From: Ancylostoma caninum
Lineage: Eukaryota; Nematoda; Chromadorea; Rhabditida; Ancylostomatidae
Length of the DNA stretch: 64,000 nucleotides
Direction of reading: 5' to 3'
NCBI GenBank assembly: GCA_037903475.1
Contig: JBAJFG010000076.1
Span: 62,001 to 126,000, forward strand
This document shows positions 34,128 through 44,886 of the stretch, piece after piece; position 1 is the stretch's first letter; each line of letters begins with the position of its first letter. The notes under the pieces are model-generated. The model worked only from the letters and a program-made list of their open reading frames with translations, ran no database searches and was not told where the DNA came from. A program made the position numbers and the translations under genes.

Positions 34128-37100
34128 ATGGGAGATAAATCGTCGGTCCAATTCAAAACCGCGCGCGAATTACATGAATTTGAATGTTCGAGTTCGTCAG
34201 CGCTGCCGTCGGGATGTTTGGCACTGGACGATTTATTAGGTATATAACTTCATTTCGTTCAACCTTATATGAAGCATCCCTTTTTCACGCAAAAGACGAA
34301 CCTAGTTTTTGCCCTGCCTATTAAGGTGGTGGTTTTCTTCCCGGCTGTGTGACAGAGATCTCTGGCGAAGCAGGATGTGGAAAGTCACAAATCTGGTGAG
34401 TCTTCAGCTAGAGCTATTTCGAGAAAATTGATGAATACACAAATATTTTAGTATGCAGTTTGCTGCTGTAACAATCGCCAGTGGACACAGAGTGATCTGC
34501 GTTGAGACGGAGCGCGGCTTTTCTGTGAAAAGGCTTCGTCAGGTGCGTTCGTTTCGGTTGCGGTAATACTTTATGGTGAGAGTATCCTGTGACTTCATTT
34601 ATCATCATCGCAATTGCCCACGACGGCCAGCGACTGTAAGAGCTGCTATAAAACAATCGAAGTTATGGGATTCGGAAACAACGTACTTTTCTACAGGTGG
34701 TTCAGAACGGACTCGGTATGGGCGAATTCCCTCAAGAGAGCGCGGACGCGCTTCTGACTAGTCGCCCACGTTCTAAATTGTTGGCCCCAGTGCCTTATAG
34801 CTGCCTGACATGTTGAAACGGCCGCAGAAATGATGTGGAAAGTACGTGGAACGCATGCGTTCATGCGGTGCGATGCCGAGTGCGCCGTGAATGGCGTGTG
34901 CTCATTCTGAACTAGGGAAGCCTTGAAGGCAGTGTGTCACCTCGTTTTTGTGTTTGAGGTCTTAGCAGATTCTGAATCTCCTCGACACGCTGAATCCAGC
35001 GGTATACGCGAAATGTCGAATCGATCGGACACATCCTGACGTGTTGACCAATGCAGCAGATGTGGCAGGCAGCCAGCACAATCACGGACCGCTTCGCTCA
35101 AGTGGTCCGTGAACTGCGCTTTTGGACCTTCGAAAACGGGGTTTTCGTCATTTTTATTAGTTTTGACGTGCATCGCTATAATCAGCGTGACGAGGAGGTC
35201 CAGAGTCCACTGATATCTACCACACGCGAAACGAGGTGACGCACTGCTGCACTGCCTTTAAGCTGTAATTACACTTCATTGTAGTACGATCTGGTCGGAG
35301 AACGAAAGATACGTACAGTCCTGAAGATAAGGAAGGAAGGTTCTCCGCGCCGCTTAGAATCCTCCACGTCGTTATCTCCAGCAAGCAGATCATGGGTCGA
35401 CATGTTAGAGATGACTGACGACATGTCGACTCATGATCTGCTTGCTGGAGATAACGACGTGGAGGATTCTAAGCGTCGCGGAGATCCTTCCCTGCTGATC
35501 TACGGGACTGTACATATCGATCCTCAGATAACGATAATCAATGAGTACAGTCTTTCTCAGAAATACTTGCCTCACGCTGCACCGCCCATCTGCTGAGCCA
35601 CGCCGCATCACCTCTGCATTATCACATGTGGTGGGACGTTATACAGCTCACGAGCGGTGCAGCGTGAGGCAAGGATTTTACTGTATCTTTCGTTATCCGA
35701 ATATCTGGTCGGAATCCGATGCACTATAAATGCAGCTTTAGTTACTAAAAAAGCTTTTATGAAGACGGTAAATCTCATCAAGGATGGTGTTTTGAACGGT
35801 TGTATTGCTATAGTTCGAAAAGCTTTGATGTTTGTTGTATTCGAACTTTGAGAGCGAGCGGAGGCATTTGACAAGTTGTGCACCTGCCATCTTGTTGGTT
35901 GCGCAGATTTTCAGTTCCTTTGGTGTGTGTGGAAACTGTTCCGGCTGGGTACGAGCCTGACATCACAACCGTCTTTCTATATAACTGCTCAAAGATATTA
36001 AGCAACTCCTTTTCAACGTTATAGATGTTGGAATATCGCACAAGTGAAGTGGACGTCGCTATGCAACGGCTTTTAATGTCTTCACCAAGCACTCTGGAAC
36101 AGATGGTTCATGTACTGTCCAAGCTTGAAACGTCTACGGAGCAGTTGGCTGAGGTAAGTCAGTTACTGAATCTATGAAATTTTATGCTCATAATATACAT
36201 GGTCGCATAGCACCCTGCGTCTCAGTCCTTTGAACGAATTCGGTTTTGATGGGTATCGATCAATTAAGGCTCTTGCAGCAGGCAGCGACGAACAGCAACA
36301 ACGCAGCTTCAACAATTGATTACTATTGTGTTCGTTATTAGGACAGTTTATACTTGTGTGCATGCGTCAGATGCGTATAGTCTGTCCGAAACGACGAGTC
36401 CGCCCACGCACGCGAGGGTCGAGAAGCTGCCACGTTTGCCAGCGCTCCACGTCATCATCCCTGATCTGTGTATCACGTTTCGTCGTTATCTTCACAATGA
36501 TTTGGCTGTGATGTGGACAACGTGGCAGCCAACAGCATCCGTTCCAGCCGTCCCACCTCTCGATCCCCGCGTGCGTGGGCGGACTCGTCGTTTCGGACAG
36601 ACGATACATCCATTTGAGGGGGATTTTCTGTGAATATAGGTCAACATGACGTGTGCATCCTCAACGACGCAGAGTGTCATACTCCACATGAATCATGGGA
36701 GTAGCTTCAGTGTTCCAACCAGTCTGTTTAGACTTCTGTTCTTATTGTGGACGCAGTAGCGACATTTTTTCGTGGGTGCAGCTCAAAGGAGGACTTTCAG
36801 AGGTGGAGAGATGTGCTTACGATCGTTGGAAACATTGCTGTTCATCACAATATTGCTGTAAGTTACTAGAGATGCACTAGGTATCCAATTTTCTTGAAAT
36901 CCAACTTCACAGTTTATTCGGGTAGAAAGGATTTGGTTTTGGTTTATTGCAGAAGTGTACTGTTTTAGCTAAGAATTTTAGGTCATATGTGTGAATCATG
37001 TCACATCGCGACAGGATACAACTTCAGGAGAGTGGACCACATCTCCCTTTCTTTCAAAAGGTTTTTCGAGACGACCAACTATTCAGCTTTGGTTGGAACG

Positions 37101-37304
37101 TATATCCTCTGACTCTGAAACGAAAAGACAGATCACTTTGCTGAAATCTCCTTTTTGTCCTAAATCTACTGCCGAATATGTTATAACTGTGAGTTTTTTC
37201 TTATCACTGCTTTGCTGGATCCCTGTGTTCCTAGATAAGCTTGCCATGCATGTACTTTTCAGAATTCTGGTGTATCCGTCGTCAAAAGTCGTTCTCTTCG
37301 GTAA
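34128..37304 (+). CDS. RAD51 paralog (XRCC3/RFS-1-like)
   Basis: Homologous-recombination ATPase of the RecA/RAD51 fold, expected to assist RAD-51 filaments. Exons 34128-34239, 34326-34395, 34452-34542, 36025-36153, 36732-36857, 36982-37188 and 37263-37304 join in phase to 258 residues. Visible motifs: LPSGCLALDDLLGGGFLPG, then Walker A GEAGCGKS at residues 51-58 and Walker B VLIVD at 137-141 followed by AVATFFR. VICVNHVTS corresponds to the INQVT segment of RAD51 proteins. The C-terminus (LKSPFCPKSTAEYVIT) resembles the end of XRCC3. The length is close to C. elegans RFS-1 (about 245) and shorter than human XRCC3 (346), so it could be an RFS-1 ortholog. Intron 3 is 1.5 kb and carries two inverted-repeat elements; intron 4 carries another. 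Only about 140 bp separate it from hus-1. Confidence 0.85.
34922..35262. mobile_element. TTAA MITE family B, copy 1
   Basis: Ends begin AGGCAGTG followed by a TCACCTCG block; the flank is TTGA on the left and TTAA on the right. The interior matches the element at 41429 in inverted orientation. It lies in intron 3 of the RAD51 paralog. Confidence 0.85.
35286..35713. mobile_element. foldback element with two strong internal hairpins
   Basis: The outer ends share TCGGAGAACGAAAGATAC and an inverted near-copy at 35683-35710. Inside, 35342-35405 pairs with 35421-35484 with about two mismatches over 64 bp. A second stem, 35566-35585 with 35653-35672, is perfect over 20 bp (GCGGTGCAGCGTGAGGCAAG). 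It lies in intron 3 of the RAD51 paralog. No coding capacity. Confidence 0.8.
36376..36606. mobile_element. MITE, CTGTCCGAAACGACG family, copy 2
   Basis: Inverted ends TATAGTCTGTCCGAAACGAC and complement, about 230 bp, in intron 4 of the RAD51 paralog. The interior is the reverse complement of the copy at 32801. Confidence 0.88.
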
Positions 37305-37330
37305 TATCATCACTTTTACATGAACAATTC

Positions 37331-37336
37331 AATAAA
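37331..37336 (+). terminator. polyadenylation signal AATAAA between operon genes
   Basis: Lies 27 bp after the RAD51 paralog stop and 98 bp before the acceptor that precedes hus-1. This spacing is usual within nematode operons. Confidence 0.7.
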
Positions 37337-37424
37337 GTGAGTAAAGTTGGTGTGTCGTTGGTATTTTCGGAGTTCAATCCTCGCAGTAAATACTTAAATC
37401 TACTCTACGTGTGCAAAACATTCT

Positions 37425-37434
37425 ATGACTGCAG
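37425..37434 (+). promoter_or_regulatory. predicted trans-splice acceptor for hus-1
   Basis: TATGACTGCAG ends at 37434, eight bases before the hus-1 ATG at 37443. In a downstream operon gene this would be the SL2-type acceptor. Confidence 0.55.
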
Positions 37435-37442
37435 CTTTGACG

Positions 37443-39279
37443 ATGCGATTCTCCGCCATTCTTTGCGATCAAGGCTCTGTGGAGTCGTTTTCAAGTAAGC
37501 GCGTTTTCTCGTCCTTAAATTAGTTACCATGCGTGCATGCGTTTGACACATGCATGAATTTTGTGTCTGACTGTGGCCGCGCTTCTTAAAAGCTCGAGAT
37601 ATTTTTGCAGAATGCGTTGGTGCTGTTGCTCGTCTGTGCAAAAAGCGTTGTGGATTGAGAATCACAAAAGATGGTTAGTTAGATGTCCGTGCTCCTGGTT
37701 GTGGCTTTATGCATAGGCATTTCCAAATACGTTAACTTTAGGTCGACTTGCATTTTGTTGTATTTAGGCATGTGCTTTGTTGCAAATGACACCCTTCGTG
37801 AGCAGGGGAACTTCCTTAGCGTGCTAATTCCTCCTCGACCAGATTTTGAAGTTTACGTGAGTTTTTTCTTTCGTTGTGGATACACAAATTTCCACGCATG
37901 TTTGGCTAATAATCATCTGCATTCAACTCACAAACATGCTTATTATTTTCTAGAACTTTGCTGGTGTCTCGGAAGAAAGGAATGAGATTGTTATGGAACT
38001 TGATATTGATGACTTTGAGAAAAGCGTCACCGGTGTTCATTCATACCTCAAGATTAAATTGAGACAAAAACCAAATCAAGTTTGTCTTTTGTTTGTTTTT
38101 TTTTCTCATTCGTGGTACATATGAGATCATTGTTTTAATCTATTCAGAAACCTTTTCTTCAACTGGAGCTGCGAGACAAAGGCACTGTTCACGAACTTCC
38201 TGTGAAGTTGATCAAAACTGCTCACTGGCCATTGTATCGTCGACCAGATGTTCCAAGAGGGATGGTACGTAGCCATTTTTACCTTGATGATGTGCTGTGC
38301 CATTTTACTGAAGGTTTTCATGCCCTAATGGAAGCGAAACATGTTCAGATGGGTGTCTATTTTCCTCCTATCAAATCTGTTCTCAGAGTGCTTCAGTCGT
38401 TGAGGCATGTAGGAAATAAAAATATTGTGAGTTCTCAAACCACGTTTGTTTTTCGCTAAGCTCTGCTTGTACTATGAGGTGAACTGCATTTAATCTACAT
38501 CCATTTTCAGACCTTGAAGATCAGCAACGGCGGTGAGATGCACCTGAAATGTCGCATGGATCAAGCTGAAGTAACGGTCTATTTCAGCGAATTGGCCAAT
38601 GACACAATTACCGGTCAATTTTCACTGTATCTTCTATGGTCATGCTCAGTTTAATCAAACTTCCTTGCAGAAGAGCAGTCTCAAGAGCACTGGTGCACTG
38701 TACGTCTGTCGTTGAAGATTGTTCATATGTTCTTCTCTGGGTTCATGTTTATGGCTAACTTGAATGTTCTACTGAGTAAGGTTTTTTTTGTATGGATAGA
38801 TGTATTAGAGTAGACGTACGTGTGCATCATTTTGACAGAAACTAAGTAATCACATCTGAAGTGGAGAAGCTAGGCTTACTTTTTACTAGTTAAACAAGAG
38901 CCATTGCGCAGAAAAAGATGCATGTGCGTCATTTATATTAAAGTTTAGTAAAAGAATTTGTTAGATGTTTCTCCTCTACCAATGCATTCGAGTGAAATAC
39001 GGCTGCTTATATTTTTACAATTACTACGGCCAGTTGAAATTAAGAATTGAAGGTAGTGGCTGTCAATAGGTTGTGTTTATTACCACACAAAATTCAACGG
39101 AATGTATGTCATCCTACTTTGTTTTGCTGAATAATTCACATTTATAAATTCAAGAGCTCTTTAGAGGTGAAGGTCATCTGCTTTCAGATGTCGTATCCGA
39201 TCGTTTCGCCGAATTCATTTTGCGAAGGGATGGTCTTGAGGTTTCATTCCTTGTTGGGGGTGTTAACGATGTTTATTGA
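37443..39279 (+). CDS. hus-1: checkpoint clamp subunit HUS1
   Basis: HUS1 forms the 9-1-1 clamp with RAD9 and RAD1. The clamp is loaded at damaged DNA and activates the ATR checkpoint. Exons 37443-37494, 37611-37673, 37768-37856, 37954-38079, 38148-38264, 38349-38426, 38511-38613, 38671-38775 and 39188-39279 join in phase to 274 residues; human HUS1 has 280. Recognised stretches: the start MRFSAILCDQGSVESF, CGLRITKDGMCFVAND (human TLRISPDKLNFILCD), FNFAGVSEERNEIVMELDIDD-type strand around exon 4, YLKIKLRQKPNQ, HELPVKLI, and the last exon with FILRRDGLEVSFLVGGV. It is the downstream gene of an apparent operon with the RAD51 paralog. The last intron, 412 bp, is the longest. Confidence 0.93.
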
Positions 39280-39791
39280 TCTCATGGGGATATCAAGTCA
39301 TCCTCATTATAAAAAAAAACTGTGTTTTGATATTCACATTCTGTATTTTGTTAAGTAATCTCTTCGTTCATCTGTGTATATAGAGAAAAGACGCATACCA
39401 GAGCGCACGAAGATGGAGGCCGATTGGATAAGCGGCTGGAAATACCGCGGTTATCGCGGAGGGTGCAGATGAGTCATCGTACGCGCCAACACCTCCGGTG
39501 ACACACCGTCCGCATATTGAGTCGAATCCCATCGATTGATGCCTTTTAAGATTCGTTGTTTCGCTGTTGTACCTTTGCATTTTAGTGTTCTGATTCATGT
39601 GAAGTAACCCGAGTTCGGGTAAAATAGTGTGCATTATTTTATACTCTGTAAATTTCTTGTGTTCATAAATATTTTCCTGTGTTCTCTTGGTTCACAACAT
39701 CTTAAGTTGTCGTACTTGGAGATACATTTGTTCCTTGTTCTGATCTATCAAGTCTGTTGTGATTATGAAGGGTGCAATCCAATTTTAGTGA
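39280..39791. other. spacer between hus-1 and the myosin light chain gene
   Basis: Nothing coding is supported. A minus-strand frame of 88 codons at 39368-39634 has no known domain. A TTTTAG acceptor at 39788 precedes the next start codon. Confidence 0.4.
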
Positions 39792-42669
39792 ATGGTGAGT
39801 GCAATGGATGAGCAGCTCGCTGACTGCCGGGAAGTTTTCTGTTATTTCGACAGCAGGGGAGATGAGAAGATAAGTGTTCAGCAAGTAGGTTTCCTTCCAT
39901 CGTTTTAGTAGAACTTGTTCATTGTTTCAGCGGTTTCTTCCAATTTTAAATGATTTTCTAATTTTAAATGATGAAAGGGACTTCTGGGAGAATACTGTTT
40001 AAAATACAAATAACGGATGGATTTTATGCCTGACCAGTTCAAGTTTAAACGCTGGTAAAAATAAAAGTCAGTAGAATGCTTTTGTAAGCGTGTTTTATAT
40101 GACCTGAGTTCTACTAACTAGCCATTTAGTATTATCTGCAGCTGGGGACAGCCTTATGCTGAAGGTTGGGTCTCGACGAACGAACGCAATCAGCTTATAC
40201 ATAACGTACACTTGCGCCGTGTGTCAGCTATTCACAGTGACAGTGCTGAATTTCTATGATTGCTATCTTTGCTAAAATGGCGCTGGCGCATTAGAATTCA
40301 TAAGCCGTAGTCTGTCCTCAAGGATAGGAGATATTCTTATTAAAAGACCGTCATATCCATAGTTTCCTATAGGAATAGCGCTATAGCGAGATGATTTAGT
40401 TTGTAGTAATTTTATTACAACATTTGCTGAATAAGTCATATGATTTCAAAGCTATACCTCATGTTTAAGCAATCTGAATGCTTGCTTCAATCTTGGAATC
40501 TCTTCTTTCAAGTATTGAAGATGATTCTTCTGGCGCTTTTGAGTTATCCACATTTTTGTACTTGTGATAACCAGTTTTGTTGTATATTATTTGCAGGAAT
40601 AATCGCTTCTAAAAACATTATATGTACGAATGTGCTTCCATGTTGATAATCATTCTTCTATTCAGCAGTTGGCGTAGTGCTTAAAGACTGTCGTCTGTCT
40701 CATAGGCAGGCATTGAGAAATAACTAAAAACTACGCATATTCTTCTAAGTAAATCAATTTTGATGCGGCATGTATGCTTTCTGAATGTTATGTAGTTTTT
40801 AAAAGTATGGACCTCGAGCCTATCGGTATTAGTATATCTTAAACTTTAGAACTTTGTCCTTTTTCAATCATTTCTCTTATCTTTCAATGTTTCCTTCCAT
40901 TTTTCATATCTTTTTATACATCCAAGCAGTACTGCTTACCTCTCGTTCATTCTTCTAGTGGTAGCACTTCTAGGTCGGTGATGTGCTCCGAGCCCTTGGA
41001 CAAAATCCCACTGAAGCTGAAATCAGTAGATGTTGTGGGAGCTACGAGAAGGAGGCGCGTCTCTCCTTCGAGGATTTTGTTCCCATCTTCCAGTCAGTCA
41101 GCAAAAACCGGTTTGTTGTTTGGTATCGTAGTATTTATTTTAAATTTACTATTCAAAAATTAGGGGCCCTGATTTTCCTAATTGTGACAGTGGTGATCAT
41201 AATGTTCTCAGATAGAAATAGCAGAAGTTTCGAGGCGTATTTTAGGTTATTTTTTCAGTTCTATAGTGTTCTATAATGGAAAGAGTTGTACGCCTAGTGT
41301 CATAGCAGCTTACTTTTTTTTATGCAGTCCTACACTAACATCGGATACAAGAATGAATTAACTCATTAGATTTTCTTAGATCGTACGCTTTACCATGTAA
41401 ATGTCAGGAGATTTAGTGACGAGGAAATCTTAAAGGCAGTGTGTCACCTCGTTTCGTGGGCTGAAAATACCAACAGACTCTAGACCTCCTCATCACCCTA
41501 ATTCCAAAGATGTACGTCAAAACGTATAAGAATGACAAAAACCCGTTTTCGGAGGGTCCGAATGAGCATTTCACGGACACTTGGGCGGAGCGGTCCGTGA
41601 ATGTGCTGGCTGCACGCCACGGCTGCAGTGTTGGCCAACACGTCTTGACGTGTCAGATCGATAAGATCAACGACTTCACGTATCCACTCAGCTAGACAAA
41701 CTGTTACAAATCCCGTCCAGAAAAAACGTTTAAAAATAGGGTCTAAAGATTTTTTCCAACATTTTAGGTATACCGTTGAATTCAGCGTGTCGAGTAGATT
41801 CAGAATCTGGTAAAAGCTCAGACACGAAAACGAGGTGATACACTGCCTTTAACTGCTTCAGATGGAATCATATTTTCATCAATACAAGTAGTGATTGGTT
41901 TTTTCACGTTTTACTGACTCGTAGGAAGCTTGCAACCGGTTGTATTCACTTTATTTGAACTTGTGGAAGGTTTATTTCTGGCATTTTGTGAAAATCAACT
42001 TATTTATAGCAAAATTTGTTTGTAATCTCACTGAATTTGTTGCTAAAGTTTCTGTTTTGTTACTGTTTATTGTTGGTCGCTACAACTCTCTCCAAGATAC
42101 ACGTAAATATCGAAATATATGGGAAAAGTATGGAGCATCTGACCAATGAAAGTAAGCGGACAGATTTAACAGACGAAAAGAACGTCGGAAATTGTGAATT
42201 GTGCAGCAGTTGGAGAGGGTGAAACAGGCGAAATGCGCAGATACTCTACAGTCGTCGCATTTGAAACACTACATATACTCAGTATTCTCAGGGATTACAT
42301 CGATAGTTGTTGATCTCTCGTCATATTCAGTGTTGTGAAATGCCAATATTCATCATCACTGTCGATGAATATAGTTATTCTGTCTCGCTTCCAGCGAAAA
42401 ACACACAGTCGAAGAGTTTGTTGAAGGACTTTCTCACTTTGACAAGGAAGGAAACGGACTAATCAACGTTGCAGAGTTGCGCCACCTTCTCACCACTCTA
42501 GGTTGGTTTGGATTTGGAATTTATTTGTTATTCAATGAATAGGTTTTGACCTCTACATTTAGGAGAACGTTTATCGGACGAGGAAGTCGACCAGCTTTTG
42601 GCAGGCCACAACGATTCACATGGCAATGTGAATATTGCTGATTTCGTCCGCAATGTTATGAACTCTTGA
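39792..42669 (+). CDS. mlc-5: essential myosin light chain (EF-hand family)
   Basis: Binds the neck of non-muscle or muscle myosin II heavy chains. Exons 39792-39884, 40974-41110, 42395-42501 and 42563-42669 join in phase to 147 residues. An in-frame ATG at 39804 would give 143. Matches to human MYL6: [94 protein letters not shown]. The EF-hand loops are partly degenerate, as usual for essential light chains. Introns 1 and 2 exceed 1 kb; intron 2 holds a TTAA MITE. AATAAA is at 42911. Confidence 0.93.
41429..41853. mobile_element. TTAA MITE family B, copy 2
   Basis: TTAA at both ends, then AGGCAGTGTGTCACCTCG and its complement. The interior is the reverse complement of the copy at 34922, including a GGACC-type palindrome. 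In intron 2 of the myosin light chain gene. Confidence 0.88.
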
Positions 42670-42910
42670 TTTTCTGATACCTAAGCTGTGGAGATTGTAT
42701 TATCCCATGTAGCAATTGGATTCACTTCCTTGTCCGCTACTATCTGGGCATCTAAGCATCGTAGTTGTCGTAATCACAGTGATACTGACCAGTATTTCGT
42801 GCTTTCGATCACTTCGTGGCACTGATCTGAATCGCCTTTCTTCAATTGATATTCCATCCCATGTATTTCATTCTTGCGGCCGCTGTATACAAACTATTTG
42901 AATGAAACGC

Positions 42911-42916
42911 AATAAA
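42911..42916 (+). terminator. polyadenylation signal AATAAA
   Basis: Hexamer about 240 bp after the myosin light chain stop codon. Confidence 0.55.
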
Positions 42917-43166
42917 TATTGATTTGTACCTTGCAATGTATTTTTTTGAGTTTTTGGTCCTCGCATACTTGAGTATCTGCATCACAGCTCCTTTAGAAAG
43001 CGTGTCAATCTGCGTTGAACCTAAGCTAATAAGTCGTATGCTAGTCTGCTTAATGCTTCTATAACTTTACACTTTTTTTGCTGCACTTATCGTCTGTATC
43101 CTGCTCGCTAGAACTTCCTATGATTTCATTATATTTCCCAATTTTTTTTTGTTGGGGCACTGCATT

Positions 43167-43326
43167 TACAGGAAACTCCAAACGGACGCAGACAAGTGTC
43201 GAAACCGCAGCGCGGCTGTCTGGGGCAGAGACGCAGGCGATCAGTATGCTTAGCTCCCGTGTCTCTGCCCAAGAGAGCCGCACCGCGGTCGCGGCCCTTG
43301 TCTGCGTCCGTTTGGAGTTCCCTGTA
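43167..43326. mobile_element. palindromic MITE, GGAAACTCCAAACG family, copy 3
   Basis: TACAGGAAACTCCAAACGGA at the left and its complement at the right, with an inner AGAGACGCAGGC / GCAGACAAG arrangement like copy 1. It lies between the myosin light chain gene and taf-9. Confidence 0.88.
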
Positions 43327-44068
43327 GATTTGTTGTGAAATCTGAATCCATTTGTCCATTTCCATCGCTTACCTTTTTTTGTATCGCGTAAGTTAAGATG
43401 GGAGATTACAGATTTTGGTTCCATTGCTTGTATTTTTGGACGTTTAAGAATTTTTATTTTTTCGAGAATAAGGACGTTATTCTAAGGTGAAATTTTGTCT
43501 TCTAGTTGTTTTTTTCTTTGTTGTTTTAAAGTGGTTTGTTGGAGTTTCTAATCTTCTGTCGACTAGTAGCTGCCGTGTTTACAAAAGCTATTGAAAAAGT
43601 ATGCACATGCGCGCACCGCGCACCTCTGCTTGGATCTGCAGATCGGGCATGCCTTACTAATTATGCCTTACTACTTATTATTACTAACACATTATACAAA
43701 CAAGAAGTTTTTTTTATCGCAGCTATTGTATTCAAACATTCTTAAGAATGTTTTAAAACAACGTTTTTTTTCGCCGTTTGGTGTAGATCAAGTCGTTTGG
43801 TCTCGAAGCGCTACCCTTGTTCTCCGTTTCGGTAGGCCTGAAACATGTGCTAAGTAGTTGATGTATTTTCCAAGGCACTGATTTTGTTTTGAAAGTTGTT
43901 TTGATTTAATCTTGGAGGGCACTACTCCATAATGAATCCAGATAAGGTTTCTGCGTTGTTGCGTTCCGGAAAACCTTGTGTAAAAGGCTCGTACGCTATT
44001 ATTCTCGAGTTATTGTTGTATTCTTAGTATCATAGTACAGTGGTGATACTACCGCTATTTCAGGAAAA
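43327..44068. other. AT-rich upstream region of taf-9
   Basis: T-rich runs and no supported exon. A CTATTTCAG acceptor ends at 44063, five bases before the taf-9 ATG. Confidence 0.45.
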
Positions 44069-44886
44069 ATGTCGGGTCCCAGTGCTTCTGGCGTTGGTGG
44101 AGATAATTCTGGTTACGTAGATGACAATGATGGCGGCGATGGTGCACCTATGGATGCAAGTAGGGACATTGCGCATGTTAAGGCAATTTTGGAAGAGGCT
44201 GGTGTCACTGATTATGATCCGCGTGTAGTACATCTGCTACTAGATGTAGGTTACCTGCATTAAATTTTACAACGTTTTGAGAGTGATTCAACTTTTCTTT
44301 TTCAGCTCCTTTATACTACGACTTCTGGTTTGTTGACTGAGGCCAAGGCTATCTCACAGCATTGTGGAAAGATGGTGATTGATGAGACAGATGTTCAAAT
44401 TGCAGTTGAATTCAGTGGTGGGTATAACACTTTCAAGCTTATTTCGGTGTAAACATCTATTTTGTGTGGCAAAATTTGCGAGAATTCAGGTCTTTTGTGT
44501 GACGGAAAGCCTACTCGTGCAGATTTAGTAAAAATGTCGTCTGAGAGAAATGCGCAACCGCTACCTCAAATTCGACACAACTTCGGATTGAAGCTTCCCA
44601 ATGACAGGTGCTATATCATCTGTTGCTGTAGATCATCTATCTCTTCCATATTTTGGTGGTATCATGGGTTAAAAGCTGTTATTTAAGATTCTGCCTGCTG
44701 CAACCAAACGTTGAATGGCGAGGTTCGGACCGAACGACAGCAGACTTGTTGGCGAACAACACTCCGCTCACTGTCGGCCAACCGCCAGCTCATGGAGGTT
44801 ATGTGGATGACAGTCTCCAACAGCTGCGACCGGAACATGTTACAAATCTGCTCAAGAGGCCAGCAGACGAGGATTTCGATGTATAA
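44069..44886 (+). CDS. taf-9: transcription initiation factor TFIID subunit 9
   Basis: Histone-fold subunit of TFIID and SAGA-type complexes, pairing with TAF6. Exons 44069-44245, 44306-44417, 44490-44607 and 44688-44886 join in phase to 201 residues. After an acidic, Gly-rich N-terminus comes the histone fold: VKAILEEAGVTDYDPRVVHL, SGLLTEAKAISQHCGK, IDETDVQIAVEF. The conserved region after the fold follows: SSERNAQPLPQIRHNFGLKL, LPNDRFCLLQPN. The C-terminal part is acidic. In C. elegans mlc-5 and taf-9 are, as I recall, neighbouring genes (T12D8), which this order would match. Confidence 0.95.

Noticed and set aside
34690..34760. Exon of the RAD51 paralog starting GTGGTTCAGAACGG
   Set aside because: It has a good acceptor but ends in a stop without reaching Walker B; the exon at 36025 continues the protein properly.
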